A DNA stretch of 13,106 nucleotides from CAZCRE01 sp964501075 (GTDB taxonomy: Archaea > Thermoproteota > Bathyarchaeia > Bathyarchaeales > Bathycorpusculaceae). A model generated the notes under the pieces. That model did not search any database. It worked only from the letters and a program-made list of their open reading frames with translations, and was not told where the DNA came from. Where the stretch lies: the NCBI GenBank assembly GCA_964501075.1, contig CAZCRE010000036.1:1-13106 (forward strand), read 5' to 3'. The position numbers and the translations under genes are program-made. Below, piece after piece: positions 7,600 through 13,106 of the stretch; the stretch's first letter is position 1, and each line of letters begins with the position of its first letter.

Positions 7600-7834
7600 T
7601 CAAGCGGTGTGACTCTTTCTGTTTCTTTCAAACCACTTTCTTGCTTCTTCNNNNNNNNNNNNNNNNNNNNNNNNNNNNNNNNNNNNNNNNNNNNNNNNNN
7701 NNNNNNNNNNNNNNNNNNNNNNNNNNNNNNNNNNNNNNNNNNNNNNNNNNTGCTTCTTCGCTGGTCAACCCACCGCGAGAGGTTTCGAGTTCTTCAAGAA
7801 CATTATCAATAGAACGGGCAGCAGCATCCTTCAA
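7600..7834 (-). pseudogene. P-type ATPase N-terminal fragment across the N gap
   Basis: On the minus strand a TTG at 7834, preceded five bases upstream by GGTGAT (7845-7840, a perfect match to the archaeal anti-Shine-Dalgarno), opens a frame of 28 residues up to the gap. It contains IDNVLEELETSRGGLTSEEA, the typical cation-transporting P-type ATPase N-terminal domain pattern. Beyond the gap, if the two 9-base contig ends (TGCTTCTTC) are merged, the same frame continues RKWFERN, as the family does (EEARKRLERYG type), then hits TGA at 7602-7600. About 800 residues of the pump are therefore missing, either truly lost or lost in assembly. I call it a fragment. No transport or phosphorylation motif (DKTGT) is present. 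Confidence 0.55.
7651..7750. other. Assembly gap (100 N)
   Basis: Exactly 100 N, the usual placeholder for a gap of unknown length. The nine bases before it (7642-7650) and the nine after it (7751-7759) are both TGCTTCTTC, so the two contigs may overlap and the gap may be artificial. Confidence 0.98.
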
Positions 7835-7878
7835 AATAAATCACCATTTCAAAAACGATCCCACGAAAAGCTGAATAG

Positions 7879-8070
7879 TTAGATTTCTGGAGCAGGAATC
7901 CTCTCGTTGATGCTTTCAGCTGGGTAAGCTATGACGGCGTGCTTTCCGGTCTGTGCCAATGTTCTTTTCTAGGTTTTGCATTTGAATCATCCGCACCAAA
8001 GCTATCAGACGCGCTTTGTGTGTTTTAGAATGTTATCGACGTTTCGGTCTACGATGACAACGACTTGGAT
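7879..8070 (-). pseudogene. Possible decayed coding sequence, unidentified
   Basis: The minus strand shows protein-like fragments in broken frames and no start codon. From 8070 a 21-codon stretch reads with VVVIVDRNVDNILKHTKR and ends at TGA (8007-8005). After several stops the same frame resumes at 7968-7879 with LAQTGKHAVIAYPAESINER and ends at TAA. An alternative frame bridges the middle. The hydrophobic β-strand followed by charged helix-like residues looks like real protein, but each stretch is short enough to arise by chance and I do not recognise a family. It sits just upstream of the P-type ATPase fragment, so both could be parts of one eroding unit. Confidence 0.2.
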
Positions 8071-8092
8071 TTAGGTCAATCGGAACGAAAAA

Positions 8093-8100
8093 TCTTAAAG
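8093..8100 (+). promoter_or_regulatory. TATA box of the 8124 gene (leaderless)
   Basis: TCTTAAAG is preceded by a purine-rich CGAAAAA that fits a BRE element. It leaves 23 bases to the ATG at 8124, the same geometry as the TCTTAAAT box ahead of hypA. Leaderless transcription is predicted. Confidence 0.45.
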
Positions 8101-8123
8101 TCGTAAACCGAATTATTACTGGG

Positions 8124-8585
8124 ATGGATGTTAACGTGCTTGGTCGATATGCCTATGTCATGATGATTCAAGGCAAGTGGTGGAAACGATTTCAGAACCG
8201 CCACCAGCAAGGAAAAATGATCCATTCTTACGTCAAAACTGGGCGAGCCCATCCAAAGAATACGGCGTTGATCTTGTTTTATGTTACCAAACCCATGGGT
8301 CAAGTTGCTGGTTATGCCGAATTCGTTGAGCTGAAAGCCGGAAATGCTCTAGAACTGTGGGCAGAACATGGCGACGAGTCAGCCTTGGACTCGAAAGGGC
8401 AATATGAAGCTTTCATCAAGTGCCGAGAGAAAGTTGCCTTCATCAGGTTCAAAAACCTGCATGAAGCGACAAAGCCGCTTTCATGTAGTGACCTACTGAT
8501 GGAATTAGGCAAGAGAAGATTGGCAAGGGCAGGTTTCTACATCGACAAGGAAACTGCAGAGAAACTGATTGCACTCATGGAATGA
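8124..8585 (+). CDS. Small PUA/ASCH-like protein, DUF365-like
   Basis: 153 residues, soluble, no signal or membrane segment. The pattern resembles β-barrel PUA/ASCH-superfamily proteins of the archaeal DUF365 kind. It has an N-terminal region with a positively charged HSYVKTGRAHPKNTALILFYV, then GQVAGYAEFVELKAGNALELW, and a later REKVAFIRFKNLHEATKPLS strand-turn typical of such barrels. A helical tail rich in Arg and Lys (ELGKRRLARAGFYIDKETAEKL) follows. RNA or nucleotide binding is the usual guess for this fold but nothing in the sequence proves it. The ATG at 8124 is supported by a TATA box 23 bases upstream. A 33-codon frame overlaps its stop as ATGA. Assignment to DUF365 versus another PUA-like family is uncertain. 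Confidence 0.7.
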   Translation: MDVNVLGRYAYVMMIQGKWWKRFQNRHQQGKMIHSYVKTGRAHPKNTALILFYVTKPMGQVAGYAEFVELKAGNALELWAEHGDESALDSKGQYEAFIKCREKVAFIRFKNLHEATKPLSCSDLLMELGKRRLARAGFYIDKETAEKLIALME

Positions 8586-8683
8586 ATAAAGAAATCAAAG
8601 GGACTGTTGGTGAACGCCAGACTCTGCATATTGTTGATTCTTACAGACCGAAACAGGCTGAGCATTGTCGAATCGCAACTTGA
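8582..8683 (+). CDS. Candidate 33-residue micro-ORF coupled to the PUA-like gene
   Basis: ATG at 8582 overlaps the preceding stop as ATGA, the same coupling seen at two real gene pairs in this window. The frame encodes 33 residues beginning MNKEIKGTVGERQTLHIVDS and ends at TGA. It is hydrophilic, and I recognise no family. It may be a small protein, the remnant of a longer gene, or chance. No ribosome-binding motif precedes it beyond the coupling. Confidence 0.2.
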   Translation: MNKEIKGTVGERQTLHIVDSYRPKQAEHCRIAT

Positions 8684-8721
8684 AACCTCAAACTCTTAGC
8701 AGACAACACGGGAATGGTTTG

Positions 8722-8735
8722 CATAAAGTTAATAG
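8722..8735 (+). promoter_or_regulatory. Possible TATA region for the aEF2 gene
   Basis: CATAAAGTTAATAG is the most AT-rich promoter-like element in the 167 bases between the micro-ORF at 8582 and aEF2. Transcription from it would leave a leader of roughly 95 bases, long for this genome, in which nearby genes look leaderless. A GGGAAGGT at 8838-8845 would then serve as ribosome-binding sequence. Confidence 0.25.
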
Positions 8736-8850
8736 GCTTCATTTTTCATTTCAATGTCGCTCGCTTTGAGCAGTGGAAATTTGGAATGCTTCAAATCACC
8801 ATGAAAACTCGTGTTCAAAGAGCCAATCTTAGTCTTGGGAAGGTCTAGTT

Positions 8851-11067
8851 ATGGGACGTTATAGGCAAGTTGAAGAAATTGTAAAGTTGATGCATGACCA
8901 GGAAATGGTCAGGAACACAAGCATCATAGCTCACGTGGATCATGGCAAAACAACTCTTTCGGACAGCCTTCTGGCAGCAGCAGGAATCATCAGCGAGAAA
9001 ACCGCAGGCCAGAAACTCTTTCTCGACTCTTGGGTACTTGAGCAAAAACGGCAAATGACCGTGTTCGCCTCAAACATCAGCTTAGTACACACTCTGAAAG
9101 AGAAAGAATACTTGATCAACTTGATTGACACGCCCGGACACATAGATTTCAGCGGCGCAGTCACGAGAAGTCTACGTGCCGTTGACGGCGCCCTTGTGGT
9201 TGTGGATGCTGTTGAGGGCCCTATGACGCAGACGGAGACCGTTCTGATGCAGGCCCTTCGCGAAAGAGTCAAACCGATACTATTCATAAACAAGGTTGAC
9301 AGACTCATTAAAGAGATAAAACTGACCCCTGAGGAAATTCAGCGCAAGTTTGCGAAGGTCATCCTCAGAATAAACAATCTAATCGAGAAGCATGCGCCGC
9401 CAGAACACAAGAAGGACTGGCAAGTCACAGTCGAAGACGGGCGCGTAGCGTTTGGTTCCGCCCTTCACAAGTGGGGCCTGAACCTGCCACACATGAAAGC
9501 AAAAGGCATATCGTTCAAGGATATTATTGACGCGTATACGGGCGAATACGAAGATGTGGGAAGAAAAGTTGATGCTTTAAGCAAGAAGGCGCCTTTGCAT
9601 GAACCCGTACTGGACATGTTTGTTGAGCAATTGCCAAACCCATTCCAAGCTCAGCCATACAGGCAGAGCCAGATTTGGCCTGGAGACCCAAACAGTGTGG
9701 TTGGCAAATCTATGGCGAAGGTTGACCCAGCCGGCCCACTTCTAATGTGCGTAACAACGATTGAGGTAGACACTCATAGCGGCATTATTGCCATAGGCCG
9801 CGTTTTCAGCGGAACAGTAGAAAAGGGGAAGGTGGTGGACCTCTTGAATAGCCACCAGAAAGGGACGATCCAACAGGTCTACATGAGTATGGCTGCGGAC
9901 AGAGAAATCATCGACGAGGTTCCAGCAGGAAATATCGCTGCAATTTCAGGTTTGCCGTCAATCCATGTTGGGGAGACTGTTGCAGAACTGGATGTGGAGA
10001 CCCATGCTTTTGAAGGGTTGAAATACGTTTCAGACCCAGTGGTTACTGTGGCAATTGAGCCTGCGGATGTCAAAGACCTGCCGCTTTTCGACAAGGTTAT
10101 GCATAAACTGACTACCGAGGACCCTAACCTGCACTTCCTGATCAATAAGGAGAGCGGCGAGTACCTCCTGAGCGGTATGGGCGAACTGCACCTTGAAATT
10201 ACAGCTTACAGAATGCAAGAAGCAGGTCTAAAAGTGAAAACTAGCAAACCTATCGTGATTTACCGTGAAACCATTAGTCACGATTACCGGGGACCAGCTG
10301 TAATGGGTAAAAGCCCCAACAAGCACAACAAGCTTTGGATTACGATGGAGAAATTGCCTGAAGACGTGCTTGATGCGATCAGGTCTGGAAAAATAAGTGA
10401 AATGCAGACCCGAGAAGAGAGACAAAAGACCCTCAAAGGATTCGGCTGGTCTACTGAGGATGCGCGCAACTTCGTGTCCATCGAAGGCAACAACATACTT
10501 GTGAATAGAATTAAAGGAAGGCAGTATGTTGACGAAATCATCGATCACATTAGGTCTGGGTTCAGCGAAGCCGTGAACACGTCAGTGCTAGCTAAGGATC
10601 CTGCATACGGCCTGAAAGTCAACTTGGAAGATGTGACTGTTCATGAAGACCCTGTCCATAGAGGCCCAGCACAGGTGCTCCCGATGACTTGGCGGCCGAT
10701 ATGGTGCGCTTTCCTACTGAGCGACCCAAAATTGTTGGAGCCTCTCATATCGTTTGAATGCAAGGTCCCAAACGAGTTCGTGAGCAATGTCATAGCGATA
10801 GTGCAGAAGAGACGTGGCAAGATCTTGACCATGATAAACGAGGAGGAAATGATCGTTGTCAAGGCTGAAATGCCCGTTGCAGAATCATTTGGACTTGCAG
10901 AAGAACTGCGGTCATCAACGCAGGGCAGAGCATTCTGGGCTACTCAGTTTAGCAGATGGGCTTTTGTTCCGGAGCAGTTGCAGGGTGAAATCATAAAGCA
11001 GATACGTGAGCGCAGAGGTTTGCCGCCGACTCCGCCGAAAGCAGAAGAGTTCTTCGAAGAAGCCTAG
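8851..11067 (+). CDS. fusA: Translation elongation factor 2 (aEF2)
   Basis: 738 residues, full length for archaeal EF2, the GTPase that drives ribosomal translocation. G1 is AHVDHGKTT (27-35), G3 DTPGH (93-97) and G4 NKVD (147-150). The conserved SPNKHNKL and the domain IV tip VHEDPVHRGPAQ are present; H603 in HRGPAQ is the diphthamide acceptor. Domain V ends with LRSSTQGRAFWATQFSRWAFVP. Switch I reads EQKRQMTV (64-71) where the common form is EQxRGITV: the Mg-binding T70 is kept but Gly and Ile are Gln and Met. After HRGPAQ the sequence VLPMTWRPIWCAF also departs from the usual YPAxRxAI. The ATG follows GGGAAGGT by a short spacer. The gene stands alone, with no rpsL, rpsG or tuf nearby. Whether it is the only EF2 or a paralogue cannot be told here. 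Confidence 0.97.
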   Translation: MGRYRQVEEIVKLMHDQEMVRNTSIIAHVDHGKTTLSDSLLAAAGIISEKTAGQKLFLDSWVLEQKRQMTVFASNISLVHTLKEKEYLINLIDTPGHIDFSGAVTRSLRAVDGALVVVDAVEGPMTQTETVLMQALRERVKPILFINKVDRLIKEIKLTPEEIQRKFAKVILRINNLIEKHAPPEHKKDWQVTVEDGRVAFGSALHKWGLNLPHMKAKGISFKDIIDAYTGEYEDVGRKVDALSKKAPLHEPVLDMFVEQLPNPFQAQPYRQSQIWPGDPNSVVGKSMAKVDPAGPLLMCVTTIEVDTHSGIIAIGRVFSGTVEKGKVVDLLNSHQKGTIQQVYMSMAADREIIDEVPAGNIAAISGLPSIHVGETVAELDVETHAFEGLKYVSDPVVTVAIEPADVKDLPLFDKVMHKLTTEDPNLHFLINKESGEYLLSGMGELHLEITAYRMQEAGLKVKTSKPIVIYRETISHDYRGPAVMGKSPNKHNKLWITMEKLPEDVLDAIRSGKISEMQTREERQKTLKGFGWSTEDARNFVSIEGNNILVNRIKGRQYVDEIIDHIRSGFSEAVNTSVLAKDPAYGLKVNLEDVTVHEDPVHRGPAQVLPMTWRPIWCAFLLSDPKLLEPLISFECKVPNEFVSNVIAIVQKRRGKILTMINEEEMIVVKAEMPVAESFGLAEELRSSTQGRAFWATQFSRWAFVPEQLQGEIIKQIRERRGLPPTPPKAEEFFEEA

Positions 11068-11124
11068 CTTGAGGTTCAGGATCGAAAAGGTTTCTCCGTC
11101 CATCCTCATCTTCTTTCCGGGAAG

Positions 11125-11133
11125 AATTAAATT
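11125..11133 (+). promoter_or_regulatory. TATA-like box of the split lysO operon
   Basis: AATTAAATT is the AT-richest element between aEF2 and lysO. It predicts transcription start near 11155 and a leader of about 25 bases that contains the GGTG ribosome-binding motif at 11169-11172, seven bases before the ATG. Confidence 0.4.
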
Positions 11134-11149
11134 CATTCTGAACAGAATG
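11134..11149. promoter_or_regulatory. Perfect dyad between TATA box and start of the lysO operon
   Basis: CATTCTG-AA-CAGAATG is a perfect 7-bp inverted repeat with a 2-base centre. It begins directly after the TATA-like box and ends before the predicted transcription start, the classic place for a repressor operator in archaea. A 2-base centre makes it a better protein-binding dyad than an RNA hairpin. A lysine- or amino-acid-responsive regulator is an inference. Confidence 0.4.
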
Positions 11150-11179
11150 TCAAGTTAACATGCTCCTTGGTGTTGAACA

Positions 11180-11458
11180 ATGTTTGACCTGATGATTGTC
11201 AGTTTTGTGATTGCACTAGTCTTCGGGATTGGCTTAGGCTATTTGTGGCGAGAAAGGAAGCACGTTAACCTAGGTAGGGTCACTTTTGTAGCCGTTATTG
11301 CGCTGATTTTTCTCATGGGTTTCAACATTGGCTCAGACAATGCTCTACTGACTTCCATGCCAACAGTTGGTGCGAACGCTCTCGTCATTGTTTCTTTAAC
11401 CGTTTTCTTCAGTCTTGTTTTCGTAAAGGTAGTTAGGAAAGTGGTGAGGTTGGAATGA
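11180..11458 (+). CDS. LysO-family exporter, N-terminal subunit (DUF340 half)
   Basis: 92 residues with three membrane segments (about 3-22, 33-50 and 65-85). It matches the first third of the lysine exporter LysO/YbjE of E. coli, including the short hydrophobic stretch ending LIFLMGFNIGSDN, equivalent to the LILFFMGISLA segment. E. coli LysO is one chain of about 300 residues; here it is split, with this gene followed by the larger half at 11455. The ATG at 11180 is preceded by GGTG (11169-11172). The stop overlaps the next start as ATGA and the junction has its own strong ribosome-binding sequence, so this looks like a natural two-subunit version, not a sequencing error. Confidence 0.75.
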   Translation: MFDLMIVSFVIALVFGIGLGYLWRERKHVNLGRVTFVAVIALIFLMGFNIGSDNALLTSMPTVGANALVIVSLTVFFSLVFVKVVRKVVRLE

Positions 11459-12063
11459 TAAAGTACATTTTGGCTGCGCTTGCTTGTGGAACAATCGTAG
11501 GCTATTCAAACAGCAGACTTGGTGACGTTTTTCCTAATCGTTTCGTGTCGTATTACTTGTTCAATGCCTGCCTTATTTTTCTGCTGTTTGTCATGGGCTT
11601 CGCTCTCGGCGCAGACAAAGAAGCTCCGGTCAAGATAAAAAGGGCTGGATTGAGGATTTTGGTTCTTCCGATGACCATTGCCTTGGGAAGCATCGTAGGC
11701 GGAATCGTCAGCGGATTGTTACTGCGCATTGACTTGTATGCTTCAGCCGCTGTGTCTGCTGGTTACGGCTGGTACACTTTGGCTGGTCCATTGATGGGGC
11801 AGATGTTTGGGCCAGAATGGAGCGCGTTAGGCTTCATGGTCAATTTCTTGAGAGAATTGCTGACGATAATCACCGTATCCGTGATGGTCAGAGTTGACAA
11901 GTACGCGCCCATAGCGTTAGGCGGCGCCACAACCATGGACACGACGCTTCCTGTAATAGTACGCTATTGCGGGTCAGACGCTCTGATAACAGCTTTCACA
12001 AGTGGTTTCACACTAAGTCTCATGGCGCCTCTCACGATAATCACAATAGCATCACTCAGATAA
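11455..12063 (+). CDS. lysO: LysO-family lysine exporter, C-terminal subunit
   Basis: 202 residues, almost all hydrophobic, matching the C-terminal two thirds of LysO (DUF340/Lys_export). Family motifs are LLFVMGFALGAD (repeating the LIFLMGFNIGSD of the first subunit, showing the internal duplication), SAGYGWYTLAGPLMGQMFGPEW corresponding to SGFGWYSLSGILL of E. coli, NFLRELLTI, and LGGATTMDTTLPVIVRYCG corresponding to LCGATSMDFTLPVLQRTGG. LysO exports lysine and its toxic analogue thialysine in E. coli. The ATG at 11455 overlaps the upstream stop by 4 bases, after GGTGAGGT at 11443-11450. Substrate specificity in archaea is inferred from the family. Confidence 0.87.
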   Translation: MIKYILAALACGTIVGYSNSRLGDVFPNRFVSYYLFNACLIFLLFVMGFALGADKEAPVKIKRAGLRILVLPMTIALGSIVGGIVSGLLLRIDLYASAAVSAGYGWYTLAGPLMGQMFGPEWSALGFMVNFLRELLTIITVSVMVRVDKYAPIALGGATTMDTTLPVIVRYCGSDALITAFTSGFTLSLMAPLTIITIASLR

Positions 12064-12125
12064 GCGCCTACACCGTGACACTCTTGGAACGGTCTAATTG
12101 TGGCCAAGATGTGAAATCAATTGCT

Positions 12126-12260
12126 TTGTCGCGTAATTTAAACGTAAAGGGAGATATCTGTGGGTACATATTTCATCTAGGTGTTTGCCTTGGCAGTGAG
12201 AGATGCTTAACGTGTTCAGAGACCAAAGCCTCCAAAGAAGAAAATGCTGAGAAAACGTAA
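12126..12260 (+). CDS. Candidate Cys-rich micro-ORF (four cysteines)
   Basis: A 44-codon frame from a TTG at 12126 to TAA at 12258-12260. It places cysteines at 12, 21, 27 and 30 (C-x8-C-x5-C-x2-C) in GDICGYIFHLGVCLGSERC and LTC, then a charged tail ending EENAEKT. Four spaced cysteines with a nearby His suggest a metal-binding micro-protein. Against it: no ribosome-binding sequence, no ATG, and the frame remains open further upstream inside lysO. It ends 29 bases before the broken zinc-ribbon gene. I do not recognise a family. Confidence 0.25.
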   Translation: MSRNLNVKGDICGYIFHLGVCLGSERCLTCSETKASKEENAEKT

Positions 12261-12289
12261 GATGCGAAGAGCCTATGGGTGATGTGCGT

Positions 12290-12462
12290 TTGAAAGAGGC
12301 AAAGTTTTGTCCCAAAATGTGGGTCAACAGATGTTTTCTGGGCTTCCTCAGTTTTGGTCTTTATGGGAATGCGGAAAGTGTGGTTTTAGCGGAGCGCTGA
12401 TTCTTGAGGGTGGCAAGCTGGCTGCAAAGCTGCGGAGTGAATGGAAAAACAAGGAAACCTGA
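12290..12462 (+). pseudogene. Small zinc-ribbon protein gene with two frameshifts
   Basis: The reading starts at a TTG at 12290, six bases after GGTGAT (12278-12283), a perfect ribosome-binding match. It encodes MKEAKFCPK. Skipping one A of the AAAA run at 12314-12317 continues as CGSTDV. Skipping one T of the TTTT run at 12334-12337 continues as SGLPQFWSLWECGKCGFSGA and on to a normal end at TGA (12460-12462). The restored protein of about 57 residues has the CPKCG and CGKCG knuckles of archaeal zinc-ribbon proteins. The two breaks lie 20 bases apart. Both being in homopolymers suggests sequencing error; a real pseudogene, or one larger deletion at the second site, is also possible. Function unknown. 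Confidence 0.6.
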
Positions 12463-12514
12463 AAGAACTGGGGATCGGAGAGAGGTAGACTGGTCACACA
12501 GTGTGTTCCAAATC

Positions 12515-12522
12515 CTTTTATG
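12515..12522 (+). promoter_or_regulatory. TATA box of the VOC-protein gene
   Basis: CTTTTATG preceded by CCAAAT predicts transcription start near 12545, leaving a leader of about 12 bases that contains AGGTG (12546-12550) ahead of the ATG at 12557. Confidence 0.45.
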
Positions 12523-12556
12523 CGTATTTCACAATACCAATCGATAGGTGCGGAGA

Positions 12557-12943
12557 ATGGTAGATCATACGATTGTGCACTTCGAGATTCCTGCTGACGA
12601 CGTGGAGAAGCTCAAGAAATTCTACAGTAAGCTCTTCGGGTGGAAGATTGAGAAAATGGCTGGTCCAATGGAATATTGGAGCATTCAAACTGTGCCCGTT
12701 GACAAGAAAGGAATGCCTGTACGAGCGGGTGTCAATGGAGGACTTATGAAGAGGCAGAATCCAGAACATAAACCGGCTAACTACGTTTCAGTTGAGTCTG
12801 TGGACGAATATGCAAAGAAGATCACGGCTTTAGGTGGCAAAGTTATTGTTCCAAAGACGGAGGTTCCTGGGGTAGGTTGGTGGGCTCTGGCCTTGGATCC
12901 TGAAGACAATCAGTTTGCTATCTTGCAGTCAATGAACGTTTGA
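12557..12943 (+). CDS. VOC-superfamily protein (glyoxalase/dioxygenase fold)
   Basis: 128 residues forming two βαβββ modules of the vicinal oxygen chelate fold. The first begins VDHTIVHFEIPADDVEKLKKFYSKLFGWKI. The second holds YVSVESVDEYAKKITALGGKVIVP and ends WWALALDPEDNQFAILQ. The pattern of helix FYSKLFGW and strand LDPEDNxFAI is typical of glyoxalase/bleomycin-resistance-like proteins of unknown substrate. The first-module histidine (H5 or H8) is present, but the usual metal glutamate near the end (xFEL-type) is Ala/Ile here, so catalysis by the glyoxalase I mechanism is doubtful. I start it at the ATG 12557, since AGGTG is six bases upstream and family members begin near VDH. An in-frame GTG at 12548 adds three residues. 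Confidence 0.88.
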   Translation: MVDHTIVHFEIPADDVEKLKKFYSKLFGWKIEKMAGPMEYWSIQTVPVDKKGMPVRAGVNGGLMKRQNPEHKPANYVSVESVDEYAKKITALGGKVIVPKTEVPGVGWWALALDPEDNQFAILQSMNV

Positions 12944-12959
12944 GCGGGAAGAATCGGCC

Positions 12960-12965
12960 TTTTTT
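12960..12965 (+). terminator. T-run terminator after the VOC gene
   Basis: Six consecutive T residues 17 bases after the stop codon, followed by CTTC. Archaeal polymerases terminate in such T-runs without needing a hairpin. The remaining bases to the window end show no supportable gene. Confidence 0.4.
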
Positions 12966-13106
12966 CTTCAAGTCGCGCAACCAAGTATTCATCCATTTGT
13001 TCGCGTCACTTGGCTTCAATCTCAGTAAAACCCTCGAAAACCACTTAGAACAACTAATGAATCAATTCCCACAAGTGTCTCCTGAAGGCAACAGTGAAAA
13101 ATGTTT

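Noticed and set aside
7492..7650. Minus-strand open stretch of about 52 codons left of the N gap as the C-terminus of the ATPase
   Set aside because: It has no membrane segment or P-type ATPase motif, and an open run of this length is not significant.
11180..12063. Split lysO as a sequencing frameshift
   Set aside because: The ATGA overlap with a GGTGAGGT ribosome-binding sequence, and separate membrane-complete halves, fit a natural two-gene arrangement better.
12940..13106. Plus-strand frame open to the window end (TTG at 12940)
   Set aside because: About 55 open codons can occur by chance, there is no ribosome-binding sequence, and the frame passes through the T-run terminator.
1..13106. 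CRISPR arrays, insertion sequences, toxin-antitoxin or other defence genes
   Set aside because: No regularly spaced repeats, transposase motifs or defence domains were seen on either strand.

Overview
The window looks like a piece of an archaeal genome, most likely a metagenome-assembled contig because it carries a 100-base run of N. Archaeal markers are a full-length aEF2, a Nip7-type pre-PUA/PUA protein, a Tsr3 homologue, a HypA with the long zinc-domain insert of archaeal enzymes, an archaeal-type Trm4/NSUN methyltransferase, and TATA-box promoters about 24 bases ahead of start codons with no Shine-Dalgarno sequence (leaderless genes). A Bathyarchaeia-like (TACK) host is my best guess, by general resemblance only.

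Layout. 1-77: tRNA-Val(CAC), minus strand, with encoded CCA. 425-2119: LctP-family permease. 2189-3329: hypA plus an Mrp/MinD-type ATPase (HypB-AT type), minus strand, convergent with the permease. 3448-3705: a stand-alone Lrp/AsnC ligand-binding (RAM) protein, divergent from 3872-5933, where nnr (NAD(P)HX repair) overlaps tsr3 (rRNA acp-transferase). 6052-7409: minus-strand pair of a Trm4-like m5C methyltransferase and a Nip7-like PUA protein, joined by a 4-base overlap and convergent with tsr3. 7490-8090: a poor-quality or decayed stretch holding the N gap, the N-terminus of a P-type ATPase and broken frames. 8124-8585: a PUA/ASCH-like small protein. 8851-11067: aEF2. 11180-12063: a two-gene LysO (DUF340) exporter. 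12064-12540: a candidate Cys-rich micro-ORF and a zinc-ribbon gene broken by two frameshifts. 12557-12943: a VOC-fold protein.

Working together. Several genes serve RNA and ribosome function (tRNA-Val, Tsr3, Nip7, Trm4, aEF2). HypA and its ATPase supply nickel to [NiFe]-hydrogenases, although no hydrogenase is encoded here. Nnr repairs damaged nicotinamide cofactors. LctP and LysO are transporters for a short organic acid and probably lysine.

I see no CRISPR array, insertion sequence or defence cassette. The items most worth a second look are the aEF2 switch I change (RQMTV), the perfect dyad between TATA box and predicted start site of the split lysO operon, the likely false N gap over a truncated P-type ATPase, and the doubly frameshifted zinc-ribbon gene. 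I did not find a convincing new multi-gene system.
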